DNA of 64,000 bases from Lophius americanus. Lineage: Eukaryota; Chordata; Actinopteri; Lophiiformes; Lophiidae. The translations under genes were made by a program, and so were the position numbers. The DNA is taken from NCBI GenBank assembly GCA_037951165.1, contig JBBDHG010000009.1:8955001-9019000 (forward strand), given 5' to 3'. Under the pieces are notes generated by a model. The model worked only from the letters and a program-made list of their open reading frames with translations. It was not told the DNA's origin and did not search any database. Positions within the stretch are counted from its first letter, which is position 1. Each line of letters starts with the position of its first letter. Of this stretch, positions 33,905 to 44,654 are shown piece after piece.

Positions 33905-35880
33905 CATCCCCACAGTCACAGCCCTACCAATACCTACAATAGAAAATCGCAGACTAGAAATTGAAAAGGTTAGGATTTCTTTCTAATAATAAATAATACA
34001 AATGTCATCTCAAAAGATGTCATATGTTTGTAGTAAGCCTCTCTTCCTGATGACCACACTGTTGTGTTTTGCTCTCAGAGAAAGATGCTCCTCAGAAACC
34101 TTTGCTGTCACCATAGGTCAGTGCTTCCTTTGTCTTTCATTATTTGTGTCCCTCAGTTTGCCTCTGTCCACCAAATGTCCTGTTCAGCATTTATTGCTAA
34201 GTGACATTACTGATTATTATGGTCAGAGTGATGTAGCCACTGAGAACTCACTGCTGTTTAATACATTTTCAATTCTTATACTGGGTAAATATGATTTATA
34301 TATAAAGTATAATCATGCTTGGTTGTGTGAGAATTTGCATAAATCCTTTGTGGTTTTAATGCCAAAGAAATATTTACATTTCTGAAGTAAAAATTCCAAC
34401 ATAAATGACCAACCCCCACTTTAGTGCCGATCGAGGTCCCTGTTGAATCTGTCCCATTGAGAGTAAGTATAATTTGTCCTGAATTTTCTCTTAAAGCTAC
34501 ATTTCTTCTATTTCTCAAATACTACTATTGTCCTCCTTGTCTTCGGTTTCTATTAGTACGAATTTGTGAAGGTCATTTAGTATTTTGTAGCAGGGTAATG
34601 GGCATTTTGAATAAAACTTGAAACATTCCTTTGCCGAATCAGAAATTTAGAAATGCACAGTGTTGACTTACCCAGTTCTGGCTGTACATTTTTCACCCGG
34701 GCTTTCTGTGCCATCTTCTCACAAATAAACTGACTTTGAATAGATGTCACCACAGGTGTTGATATTGCTTAGGCTAAATCGATGCCTATCAACTCAAACC
34801 AGTCAGACCAGCACTAAGCAAGTAAAATTGTGTGGAACACAAATAACTGAAGATGTAACAGGCTTCCTCATAATTCCAGCCAAGCCTTAACCCATGTGTA
34901 ATATATAATAATAATAATAATAATGGTAATAAACATCTAGTAACAGACCTGGTTACAGGAAAGTCTGGACTGTTTCTTTATCACTCTATCTTAGTAGTGT
35001 GAAAAATGTAATACCTCCAGACAACAAACAGCTACATCCAGGGTCACACAAGATAATGTTTATTTTTTGGTAGATTCATGAATCCTAAACATCGCAAAAA
35101 TACAGTATTATACATGCATTATATTATAAACCAAGAACTCTACACCTGACCAGATAGTAAAGATACATTCCATCATATTCACCAAATGCTGCCCAGCATT
35201 TGAAGACCAATCCATCCTTCATTCTTTCTTTAATGACATTGTGTACAGTACACAGATGCATTTCATAAATGGTCTTTATTGGTTACCATTGAGACAAGTT
35301 CTGACAGTCAAGCAGACATGGCCTTATTTATAATAATATATAATATATAATTTTGCATGCATTTCAAGGTCTTCAGCAACTTTGTGTTATGAAAACTACA
35401 GGGCTGAATTGGAATCCAAACAAAACACGTAAAGCAGTAATATTTACCTAGAGAAAAATGGCCTGTCTTCCACTTGTAGGTGAAATGATCTTATTGAAGG
35501 CCAACATTGCGGACCTGTGCTAGAATGTGCTGTTTAGAGACTTCTTTAGGAAGCTGAATTAGTTTAGTAAAGACTTCTGTTTTTTTTCTCTATATAGGAG
35601 ATGCTTGGCTTTTAAGGGGCGGCTTGGCACTACATGTTTTATATCCCTGTTGGAGACTCTCAAAAAACCTTCACCGTGAAAACCCAATGAAGAGAAACAC
35701 CTCAAATAATCTCATTGAGTGGAGCTGTAATCCCCAAACATCTGACAGATTTCTAACTCTTAGCAACTCCAAATATCACAAACACGCGCGCACACACACA
35801 CACAACACTCATGTGAAGAGTATGAGCAGAGAGAATCAAATGTTTAAGTATTTGTCGAGACAAATTCAAGTTTTTACTTT
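33905..35880. other. Unannotated stretch
   Basis: No recognisable gene. A 127-codon frame (34,002-34,385) has no identifiable domain. A (TAA)n tract is at 34,904-34,924, and a short CGCGCGCACACAC run is near 35,783. Confidence 0.5.
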
Positions 35881-35884
35881 CAGT

Positions 35885-36410
35885 TGATATTTTATTTAAT
35901 GTTGAAGACTTATTGTTATGGTTTTGTGTTTATGTTTCCTGATTTATTTCTGTTGCATTTCACTTTACTTTTTCTGTCTTGGTTCTGCTTTACCTCCAGA
36001 TTAATAGTTGATTTTTCACACCTATCCCTGGTCCTCTCCTGTTACCCAACAATCCTTTTCATATAAGTCAGGGTGTCTCTGCTCTCCTTTGTCACTTAAT
36101 TGGGTTGACGGTGATTTCTCCATTATTCTCCATGTGTCCTTGTGTTCCCACTGTTCCCTTTGTGGGTTTTTTTTCCTGAAGATTTGATCTTTTCATTGTT
36201 GGATTTTCTTTCATGTGTTTGAATTCTGTTTGTGGATTTATCTCATTGGATTGCTTTGGTTGGACTTATTTGTTTCCCTTGAGTTCTAGAATATCTGCGT
36301 TGTTCATCATACCTGCCTCTCTGGATCCTTGATAAATTAATTAAAGCAATATTTTTGTTGACATCACCTTTTGTCAATATCTGCAATTGGGTCCTGTTTT
36401 TGAAGTAAAC
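35885..36410 (+). repeat. T-rich dispersed repeat, relative of 17,230-17,730
   Basis: Shares the T/C-rich style, the repeated TTTGTGGATTT/TTGGATT motifs and the ending TCTGCAATTGGGTCCTG with the block at 17,230-17,730. An AATTAATTAAAGC near 36,340 is a possible polyadenylation region. LTR or retroposon 3' end; class uncertain. Confidence 0.4.
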
Positions 36411-36419
36411 ATGTTAAAT

Positions 36420-37830
36420 CAGGCTCCTCTCCTGATCGGTGAACATCAATTACTTCCGTCATGAGATAAATAGGGGGGCAATAGGTTTTTTCAAAATATA
36501 TATATTATTTTCGCAAAGGAAATGGAAATGTTGTAGTTTACTGATATGGTTTTTGGTCCATGACAACCAGGTGAGAGGTGAGAATTGGAAAGTAAGACAG
36601 ACCTTCATGGGAATGGGGAGAGGAGAACGAGTATATAGAGAAAGTGGAAATGTCAATTCTGGTGCAGCTGAAGTGATCTTGGCAAGAATCCTAAGTTACC
36701 ATAGCGACCTGGTGAAAGCTCTGCAGCAAGGAGGAGGAGAGAAGGGAAACGGAAGGAGAGCATAAGTATTGTGTCTCACCGCCTTGATCTTTAATATCAC
36801 TATTTTGAACGTGGGTGATGTTTGTGATACAAGTATGCCAATGACTCTAACGCTAATGAGTGTCAGTATCTCTGTGATTTTATTTTAATGATCAGGGGCA
36901 GCTGCTACTTCCTGACTTTCAGTGTTGAAGCCCATTTAAGTTAATGGTCGCACTAATCAGTAGACAATTCCTCAATCTGATGATTTCCAGTTGAAAGGTT
37001 GTGAGGCAGAACTAACATCCTATATAGTGTTTGCAAAGCGAATGGTAACTGGGATTGTTTGCTGTACTGGACCGGTGGATCCATTAACATTTTAGTTTGT
37101 TTTGATTCAAGCAGGTAGTCTCAATGACATCTGGATCCCTTCTTCAAGTGAGACCTGTGTAGACAGTTTAGAAACATAGACAGACACAAAAAAATCAAAG
37201 TGTCCATCAAATATCAAAATTAAAAGACATCTGTAACAGCTGAGCAAACACTTAATACATTTTAAAAATGAAACAAGATAATCTATATTCATGAGTTTTT
37301 GAATCTCATTCCATTTACTAAGTAACATTATATTTGAGCCTTCCTCTTCCAAGGTCAATGTGGTGCAGAAGTGGTAAAAATACACATATTCTTTACACAA
37401 TTAGAAGTGTAGTTACCTGTGTAAAATGCTAAAAGATGAAGTTTTGTTTTAACTTCTCTACTCAAATAAGCGTGTTAAAGTACAAGCTCTGAAATACGGT
37501 TGAAGTATAAATTAAAAAGTAGCCATTTGGAGAACATTTCTACTCATTGTTTTGATACAAATCTAACCTAACCATATTATATGCTATATATTAAATTGAC
37601 AAGTAAAGAATATGTTGAGCATAAACAACAATATTTTGTATTTTCTTGTCGTTTTTTTTTCATTTTGCAGGTTTAAAATCAGTCCCTTACTTCACACATC
37701 GTGAGATCCTGACTCACATGTGCCATGACTGGTGAAGTTGAGAAGGAACGAGAGAGAATACTCACTTTATTGAAAATATTAATTTATATTGAAGTTTGAT
37801 TACGCAAGTATCCAAACTATAAAAACATAA
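36420..37830. other. Unannotated stretch
   Basis: No gene or recognised repeat. The 108-codon frame 36,439-36,765 and the 97-codon minus frame 37,107-37,400 match nothing I recognise. Confidence 0.5.
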
Positions 37831-37839
37831 TGTAATGTT

Positions 37840-38220
37840 CTACGTAAAACAAAATAAAATAATAACTATATAAAAGCCTGACCAAAGAGCAGCATTGTTA
37901 ATTAAAGTTATAGGTTCTGCTAAAAAGGAAAGTTTTAAGTCCTTTTTTAAATGTGTCTGTGGAGCCCTGAGATGGTCAGGGAGGGCATTCCACAGACAAG
38001 GGGCAGCAGAACAGAAGGCCCGATCACCCATTGTGCTGAGCTTAGTCCGGGGAAGGAGGAGGCGGTATGAGTGGGTAGAACGGAGGGATCGTGTTGAGGT
38101 CAGTGGGATGAGTAGTTCTTTTAGGTAGGGGGGTGCACGTAGGATGTATTCGTAGTGAAGATGTATTTTTTGTCGGTAGCGATATCTCAAGTTCTGACAT
38201 GCAGTTTGATAGTCTTTCAC
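37840..38220 (-). pseudogene. Rex/L2-like LINE ORF2 C-terminus and 3' end (relic)
   Basis: A 126-codon open frame contains APPYLKELLIPLTSTRSLRS, LLLPRTKLSTMGDRAFCSAA and PCLWNALPDHLRAPQT, the conserved extreme C-terminus of fish L2/Rex-type LINE proteins. The 3' side (about 37,845) turns AT-rich, as expected of a tail. It is 5'-truncated: nothing of RT is seen beyond 38,220. The open frame probably survives only because it is short. Confidence 0.75.
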
Positions 38221-38224
38221 ATGA

Positions 38225-38955
38225 TAATCATAATAATCACAATCTTTACTTAAGTATAAGTAATATCCAGTTTACTCAAAGTTTTGCTCAGGATTGAGTG
38301 TTCCCAGACACTTTTCAACGCAACCATTTTCCAATAGTTTCTAGAGTTATTCGTTATTTGCTTTAACAAAAGGAGGTTTTTAGGCAGGTCAGTGTTTGGA
38401 CAAATGCAGCAATAGCTGCATTAGTAATCGCTCTCTCTTAGAATCTGGTTGTTCAGACAAATTCTTGATTAATGTCTTTCTTACTCTCTCCCTGTTTCTG
38501 TCCCTTTTCCGTAAGTACTATACAAACATCAATCAGACATTACTCCGCAAGTCTTTCACTCTCCTTATCATCTGGGATTTGTGTGTGTTTGTGTGTGAGG
38601 GTGTGTGTGTGTGTGTGTGTATCAGTGTGTTTGCATGTGTACCCCCGTCCTTATGTGTCTTGGTCGAGGTTGTTGAATGGTTGCTGTGTTTTAACATTCT
38701 GGTGAAGTTTAGGAAACCTCAATCAAAACTTTAGCTCAAATAACACTACTCGCTGCTTTCAAATCTTTTGCAACCTTACATGGAGCCATCTTTTTAACTA
38801 AGGAAGGGTGGACGATAATAAACAATTCCATCTATAAAGGTCACCCCGACTTTCAAGACTTGTATGTTTTAAAATATATTGGACGGTATCAACGGTATAA
38901 ATGCAACATTAAATTTACAATTTGTACAAATTTTGAAAAAAGAATTGAACTCGTA
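38225..38955. other. Unannotated stretch with (TG)n at 38,578-38,640
   Basis: No gene is recognised. Overlapping frames at 38,396-38,734 are produced by the TG tract. Confidence 0.55.
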
Positions 38956-38959
38956 GATC

Positions 38960-39780
38960 AATTCCTTGCAATACATTCTGGGTATGTCAAATAGTTGCAC
39001 TGGCCGGCTTCGGAATTTGAACCGGGGCGCGACACAAACAAGGACAACCTGGGAAACTTTACTCAATCTGAGCAAACACAAGAAGATGATGGGAGACGTG
39101 ATGAAGACTAGAGTGGGACACAATCACTGGTGTCTGTGTGAGAATTGTGTCGCTACCACGAAGGAGAGTGTTTGTTGTAAAGAGCAAAGGTTTTTGTCAG
39201 CAGCTGTTAATGGTAGGCACATAGATCATACCATCGTTGTTTGATATCCTCCACAGTCATAGTCGTGTCCGATGGTCCGCTTTAAGACTCTCTGCATCCG
39301 TGAACTGGTTCAGATTTTAGCAGTATTGTCTCCTGTCTTTGCCGCTTTGTACAGCGGTTCTCACTTGCTTCTTGGTGGCGTTTAGTCTCCTTGTGTGGAA
39401 ATATTGAAGACACAGCATCTCGTTTAACCTTTGTTTATAACCACCATGACCACTAAGCTCTTTTAGCAGATGTGGTCGACTAAATGCCTCAAATACATCA
39501 GGAGAGAAGTGATGTGAATACAGACACGGGTCCTTTTAAAGTTGTGTACGTCCACAGGCGTCTTCCTCCTGTTTTCTCCTTTACTTATCTCTGAAAAAGC
39601 TTTGAAGACTTACGTCACTTCCTGTATTGCCCTTTGACTGGAAAGTACATCTAAAAGCAGCACAATGCGGCATTATATAGATTTTTCTCTCACCAATGCC
39701 ACAAAAACAACAACCAACTCCTGCGGCTTAGCGCGACATCAACCATTCTACGTCATCAACCCACAATGCAATGCACTGTT
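38960..39780 (-). repeat. Uncharacterised 0.75-kb interspersed repeat, copy 2 (inverted)
   Basis: The minus strand of 38,966-39,660 follows copy 1 (4189-4945) landmark by landmark. This copy seems to extend about 110 bp further. It could end at GCATTGCATTGTGGGTTGATG (39,776 downward), which is partly complementary to its other end TTGCAATACATTCTGGGTATG (38,964 upward). Such imperfect terminal inverted repeats would make it a non-autonomous DNA transposon. No transposase frame is present. Confidence 0.75.
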
Positions 39781-39784
39781 AAAG

Positions 39785-40026
39785 TAATGGCGACCTGCGT
39801 AGGTCAAATATGTCTTAAACTTTGAGGATTTAAAGAGTAATGACAGTATTTTATGTGTCCTTAACACCGTGTAGCATTATGTAAAGACATTTATGGCATA
39901 ATGATGCCTTCATGTTTTTATAGTCAGGGTTTCATTTAATCTCTGCATATTTCGTCCGATTTAGAGAGTTTGACACTTTCCACTTTATGCTAGAATCCGT
40001 TACTGAGAAGAGCTCCTCTCAGTGAG

Positions 40027-40058
<32 letters not shown>

Positions 40059-40595
40059 CCTGTTTGTTTGCCTTTATGAAGTGTCATCTGGCAGCGTGTT
40101 TGAAAGAGATCAAGTGTTTCCCTCATTTCACCTCACTGCTGTTGTCATATGAATTTGTCACCATACCAACAAATCAAACACTGCTATGAGAAGTCAGAGA
40201 GAGGACCTGTCACATGTCCCTTATATGTGTTCACACATATAAGGGACATGTGACAGGTCCTGTGTTTGAGAGTGTGAATGCTTGTACTGTCCTTTGTGTA
40301 TATGTGTGTGCGTGTGTTTGTCTGTTCATAAATGTAATATTAACATCGCTCTCTGAAAGACTGTAAGCTCTCAGGCAGTTGCTTTATGTTGACTAAATTC
40401 CCTCATGAAACATAAACGATTTCCAGCACCATGTAATCCTTTTAATTTGATTTATCACTTCTGTCACCTTTATCCATTTGTTTGGGTTGTTTGTTTTGTT
40501 TTTTCAGGATTTCCAGCAGGATTACACACTGACAGCTGAACAGCTTTATCTTGAATCTTGGTGGGAGAATGGGTCTTGGGCTCATGCTGAGATCC
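39785..40595. other. Unannotated stretch with (TG)n at 40,029-40,058
   Basis: Besides the TG microsatellite and the large palindrome at 40,202-40,261, nothing is recognised. Confidence 0.5.
40202..40261. repeat. Perfect 60-bp palindrome (29-bp arms, 2-nt centre)
   Basis: The left arm 40,202-40,230 (starts AGGACCTGTCACATGTCC) is exactly complementary to 40,233-40,261, with TC between. It lies outside any recognised mobile element. A transcript would fold into a 29-bp stem with almost no loop, which is not the geometry of a miRNA precursor. Recent inverted duplication is the simplest reading. Confidence 0.92.
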
Positions 40596-40599
40596 ATTC

Positions 40600-40965
40600 A
40601 TCCCATGAGTGAGATATTCTCTTCATTTCTCAGCTTTTCCTTTCAGGGGTCACAACAGCAGATCATTTGTTCCCATCTTCCCCTGTCATCTACATCTTCC
40701 ACTGTCACTCCAACCAACCGCATGTCCACTTTCACAACATCTAGATACCTCCACATTGGTCTTCCCCTTTTTGCTCCTACATAACAGCTCCATCTCCAGC
40801 ATCTTTCTACCAGCGTATCAACTATACCTTTCTCACATGGCCAAATTATCTCTGGTTTCTCCTACTTTGTCTCCAAAACATCTGACCAGTCCCTCTGATG
40901 TGCTCGTTTTTAATCCTGTCCATCACTCCCAAAGAAATCTTTGTTTTAATAGTATTCTTTTTTCC
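40600..40965 (-). pseudogene. RTE-clade LINE 3' end (relic)
   Basis: The plus-strand text TCAGCTTTTCCTTTCAGGGGTCACAAC, AGCAGATCATTTGTTCCC, CCGCATGTCCAC and ACATCTAGATACCTCC is the complement of the RTE C-terminal coding end and 3' UTR. It parallels 1-380 (translated antisense MSTFTTSRYLHIGLPLF against MSSLTTSRNLLFGLPLF). The continuation CATGGCCAAATTATCTCTGG, then CATCACTCCCAAAGAAATC, fits the same ORF. Reading frames are broken. Confidence 0.7.
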
Positions 40966-41639
40966 CTTTTTATAACCTTGCCAAAAGACATTTTCTTTAA
41001 TTTCTCAGGGAATTATGCATTACTTTTGACGAGAATTATTTATTTATTTTATTATATACCTGAAAGTTGGGGATATTATGCCACCGCAGCGTCCGCCGCC
41101 ACCACTGCCATTGATCTTTCCTCTGGATTAAAGCAATATCTCAAAAACTATTTCATGGATCAATTTCAAATTTCATAATCCTTAAAAGACCTCAATACAA
41201 AGAAGAACTGGATTGTTTTCCGGAAAGCTCGGTTGTATATACCATAAACTAGGGGGAGCTTCATCTCAAAACGTTTTCAGCCCATAATTTCTCAGATATT
41301 GTCAGATTTATGCCAAATTTGTTGTATTTGAATCGACTCGAGGGGATCTATTTTGTATATCGTATGTTTAATCGTTTTTTTTTCAAAGAAAAACACTGTT
41401 TTGCAACATTACTTCTGATTCGTGAGTCCAATTTGGTTTAACTAAATTAGACAAAATGTTGACAGACAGCTTTCGCCAAAACACTTTAAAAAACAACTTC
41501 ACATTTTATTTGAGGAGTTCAGGGGGATTGATAATACAATGCAGGGGATTGGGGTTTTTTCGGGGATATAGATATACCCTTGTTGTTAGGGACGACAGCT
41601 GTCTGTTGATAATATCTATGAAATTCTGGATCTACCAGA

Positions 41640-41830
41640 TTTAAATACAGTAGTTGGCATCTACACGGCCACAATCTTTAGATCATAGTTACTGGGTCTT
41701 GATTTTCCTTTTGGACCAGACTTGATTGAATCAAAGAGGACTGTTTGTTTTGCCTAAGTGGAGGTAGGTGCTCTACTAAGCTCCATTATAATTGCTTATG
41801 ACATGATAACATAACCTTTAGGGACATCAT
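41640..41830 (+). repeat. Dispersed teleost repeat (GGTGCTCTACTAAGCTCC type)
   Basis: AGAGGACTGTTTGTTTTGCCTAAGTGGAGGTAGGTGCTCTACTAAG resembles the right part of an abundant fish repeat (…GGCCTTGGCGGAGGTATGCGCTCTACTGAGTGCC). Its left part has a possible relative at 58,370-58,560. Recognised from memory. Confidence 0.4.
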
Positions 41831-41834
41831 AGAT

Positions 41835-44030
41835 TTCTCCATCTTGGGCTTATGGCGAGTACCTTTATCAAATATTATGTTACTCTTTACTGTCGATTGT
41901 CCAGCTGTGGAAAAACACCAAAGACTAATAACTACTGATTATTTATAACTATTAATTAATCCTAAAATGGTAATCATATTTTATTGTTTTACTGTTTTGT
42001 AATACAATAGTCCTTGGTTGCAGATGTAATCATGCATAAAGATTTAAAACAAATTCCTTATGTTCAGTGCGATAAATAAGAAAGGAACTCAGCAACTAAC
42101 ATGATAATCTTGTACGAAGAATCCATGCAAAATTCGAATCATCTGTTGGCCCTGATTCAAAAGAGAAACACTTACGTGCTGCATAAAGTTAGACAGCGGA
42201 AAGGGGTGAGTGTAATAGATGATTGTCAACTTTTCTTTCATGTGTGAGTCTTTGTTTTTTATGTCAATAAACAAAACAAGGTTTCAGTGTAATGAGGCTA
42301 ATGAGAAAGCACCTCGTTTGGCTGTACCGACTGGTGGAGGAAACCAGAACTAACACACGCACACACATTTTCCACTAGGCCGCACACATTAGAAACAGTG
42401 GATTCAAATCATACTTGTAATATGTATGACTGACAGAAGAAATACCGGAACTTGTATTTACCAACTGAAATGACATACTGAATAAACACATTGAAATGGT
42501 TCTCAACCTGAGAAAATACGTTAATTAAGAATTGCTCGCCACCCAGGTAGCTCAATCAATATGATTATCTCAATTTCTAATCAGTCAGTCATCTTGACCA
42601 ATAATGACTGCAATCACAGTCAAATCAATGGCTGATGATGGATATTCTCTATTTTCATTATCATCATCAAGGCTATGGTTGTCTGTGTAATCTACCCCAT
42701 AGTGATGGTTGAAGTCTGATGACGCCAAAGCTAATCAGCAATTATCACTGTAGTGGAGTGAAGGAAACAGACAAACCCAGATACACATTCAGTGAGAAAG
42801 CGAGTCAGAAAGAGAGAAAATATGTCCTTGTACATATAATAATAATAATAATAATACATTTTATTTATATGTAAGGGCATTTGAATGAGTTTTGACTCCT
42901 TTAGCAGAATATTATCTTTGTTTACTGGCTTTGCTGACAGCCGTGTGAGCTTCAATTATTATAGTTGCTCTGCAACTGGTGGTGGGTGCATTTGTTGACA
43001 CACACTGTAACAGTAAACACTGTCAAAGCTACTGCTCCAGTGACAACTGTAAGCACCTGCAAAGTGGTAAAGGATATAATTATCTGATGCATAATTATCA
43101 TCATGGGCTTTAATTCAAATTCCAAAAATTAAATGCAGGCAGGACTCAGGTATTTGTGATCATCTGTATCTTCTTGGGGGGCATTCTCCTATTTTCCATT
43201 TTGACCTTTAAGTTCGTGATTTGTTTTTAAGTTATGCAAAAAGAATAATTGGAATAGAATAATTCTTCGTCTGTAGGAAGAAAAGGAAAGAGATTCATCA
43301 TCTAAGATCTAAGTTGGAGTAAACCTTAAGTTTCACTGGATGCTACATCCGGTTCATTATGACTCTGCCATTTCCTGCTCCGTAAGGGACAGTTTTGGAT
43401 GTATACAACAGATGACATTGGGCTAAGCCGTTATTGTGATATCCACTGTTACAAGAGTTAGTGAAAATAAATGTTCTCAGGGAAGGTCGAGTGATAACCA
43501 CAATTGGTCGTTCAATGACATTGGGAAAAGACATTCCGTTGGGCAAGCTTCCGGACATCTACTGATAACAGAGTTAATTGTGTAACATCCAAGATTATTT
43601 CTAACTTTCCAGATGTCCAGAAATCACTTCTCTTCTCCTACATGATATGGAGGACTTTCTGGTATCTTGGTTGATTTGACTGATGTATTTGATTTCAGAG
43701 AGGTTAAAGCCCATTCTTAATATCTAACAAACTAGTTAGATATAATCCACTTGTTAACATTTCCTTCATTCGCATTTTTTTGATCATTACGTAGAAAGTA
43801 AACCAAAAATCAGGTGCTGCTTAAGCAACAAAGTTATAAAACTTAAAATGAGCTCTATAGTATATATATTTTTTGAAAATGCAATCATTATGATCACTGT
43901 GTAAAGTGGAAAAACATCACCCTTGAGAAAACATGGCCCCATTTCGTGCGATTGACTATAACTTTTTCCGCCTTTTAGCTAGCGCACAGACAGAGCAACA
44001 TTAAATTCAATTTCGTTTGTCAGCAGATGT
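41835..44030. other. Unannotated stretch with a (TAA)n LINE-type tail
   Basis: No gene is recognised. At 42,838-42,885, (TAA)n plus TACATTTTATTTATATGTAAGG looks like the minus-strand tail of a LINE (TTATATAAATAAAATGTATTATT type). Confidence 0.5.
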
Positions 44031-44036
44031 GTAGCA

Positions 44037-44648
44037 TTTAGCTGGGCATACACTGTTAGATTTGAGCCAGATTCGAGCCTGATGATGAGCCTCAGGACCA
44101 TCTGGCCGCGGTGTGGCCGACAGTCTGGCATGCAGTCTAGGTCACAAGGGTCGATCAGCTGCTCCCAGACAGCCGGGGTGGTTTTCACACGTCATAAATG
44201 CTGGAGTCAGCACCTTCTTTTCTCACTCTGCCAGTGCAAAGTGGCTACTTAGCGTATAAACTGCTATGGCAACATGGCGCATCGTGTGGATAATAAAATA
44301 TAAAAAGTCATTAAGTAGAAAGTACAGTTTGTGGTTGGTAGCAAGTTAACACTCTATATAGTGAAACGTAGCTTGCTTACCTGCAAGTCTCTCTGCAAAA
44401 CGAACCAGCCATACTGTCCACGTCCTCCTAGACACCTATGAGTCCAGATACACCAGAAGAAGCTTTGGAACATAGGTTGTCTCTGAGTTTTCAAACAAAA
44501 CTGTATGACAATTGTCAATAGTGACAACGGGCTGCAAGAGCCGACGGGTCGTACCGTACAGTGTGATTATGTCAATGGTGACGTTCTGCAAACATTGGAT
44601 TTGCAAACAGCCATGACTAAAAAATCATACAGTGTAAACCCAGCTTTA
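44037..44648. mobile_element. Non-autonomous DNA transposon (MITE), 604 bp, TTTA flanks
   Basis: The element spans 44,041-44,644. The left end GCTGGGCATACACTGTTAGATTT pairs with the right end, which reads on the minus strand GCTGGGTTTACACTGTATGATTTTT: imperfect terminal inverted repeats of about 23 bp. TTTA directly flanks both sides (44,037-44,040 and 44,645-44,648), a likely target-site duplication. TTA or TT would also be compatible if the ends start one base earlier. No transposase is encoded. The superfamily is unassigned; TWA-type PIF/Harbinger is possible. A 181-codon frame (44,505-45,050) starts inside it and crosses its end, arguing against that frame being a gene. Confidence 0.8.
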
Positions 44649-44654
44649 CTATGT

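Noticed and set aside
40202..40261. microRNA precursor
   Set aside because: Perfect 29-bp stem with a 2-nt centre lacks the loop and mismatch pattern of a pre-miRNA.
40609..41178. 189-codon plus-strand frame
   Set aside because: Its first two thirds is the antisense of an RTE C-terminal end; the rest has repetitive Ala/Thr codons without a domain.
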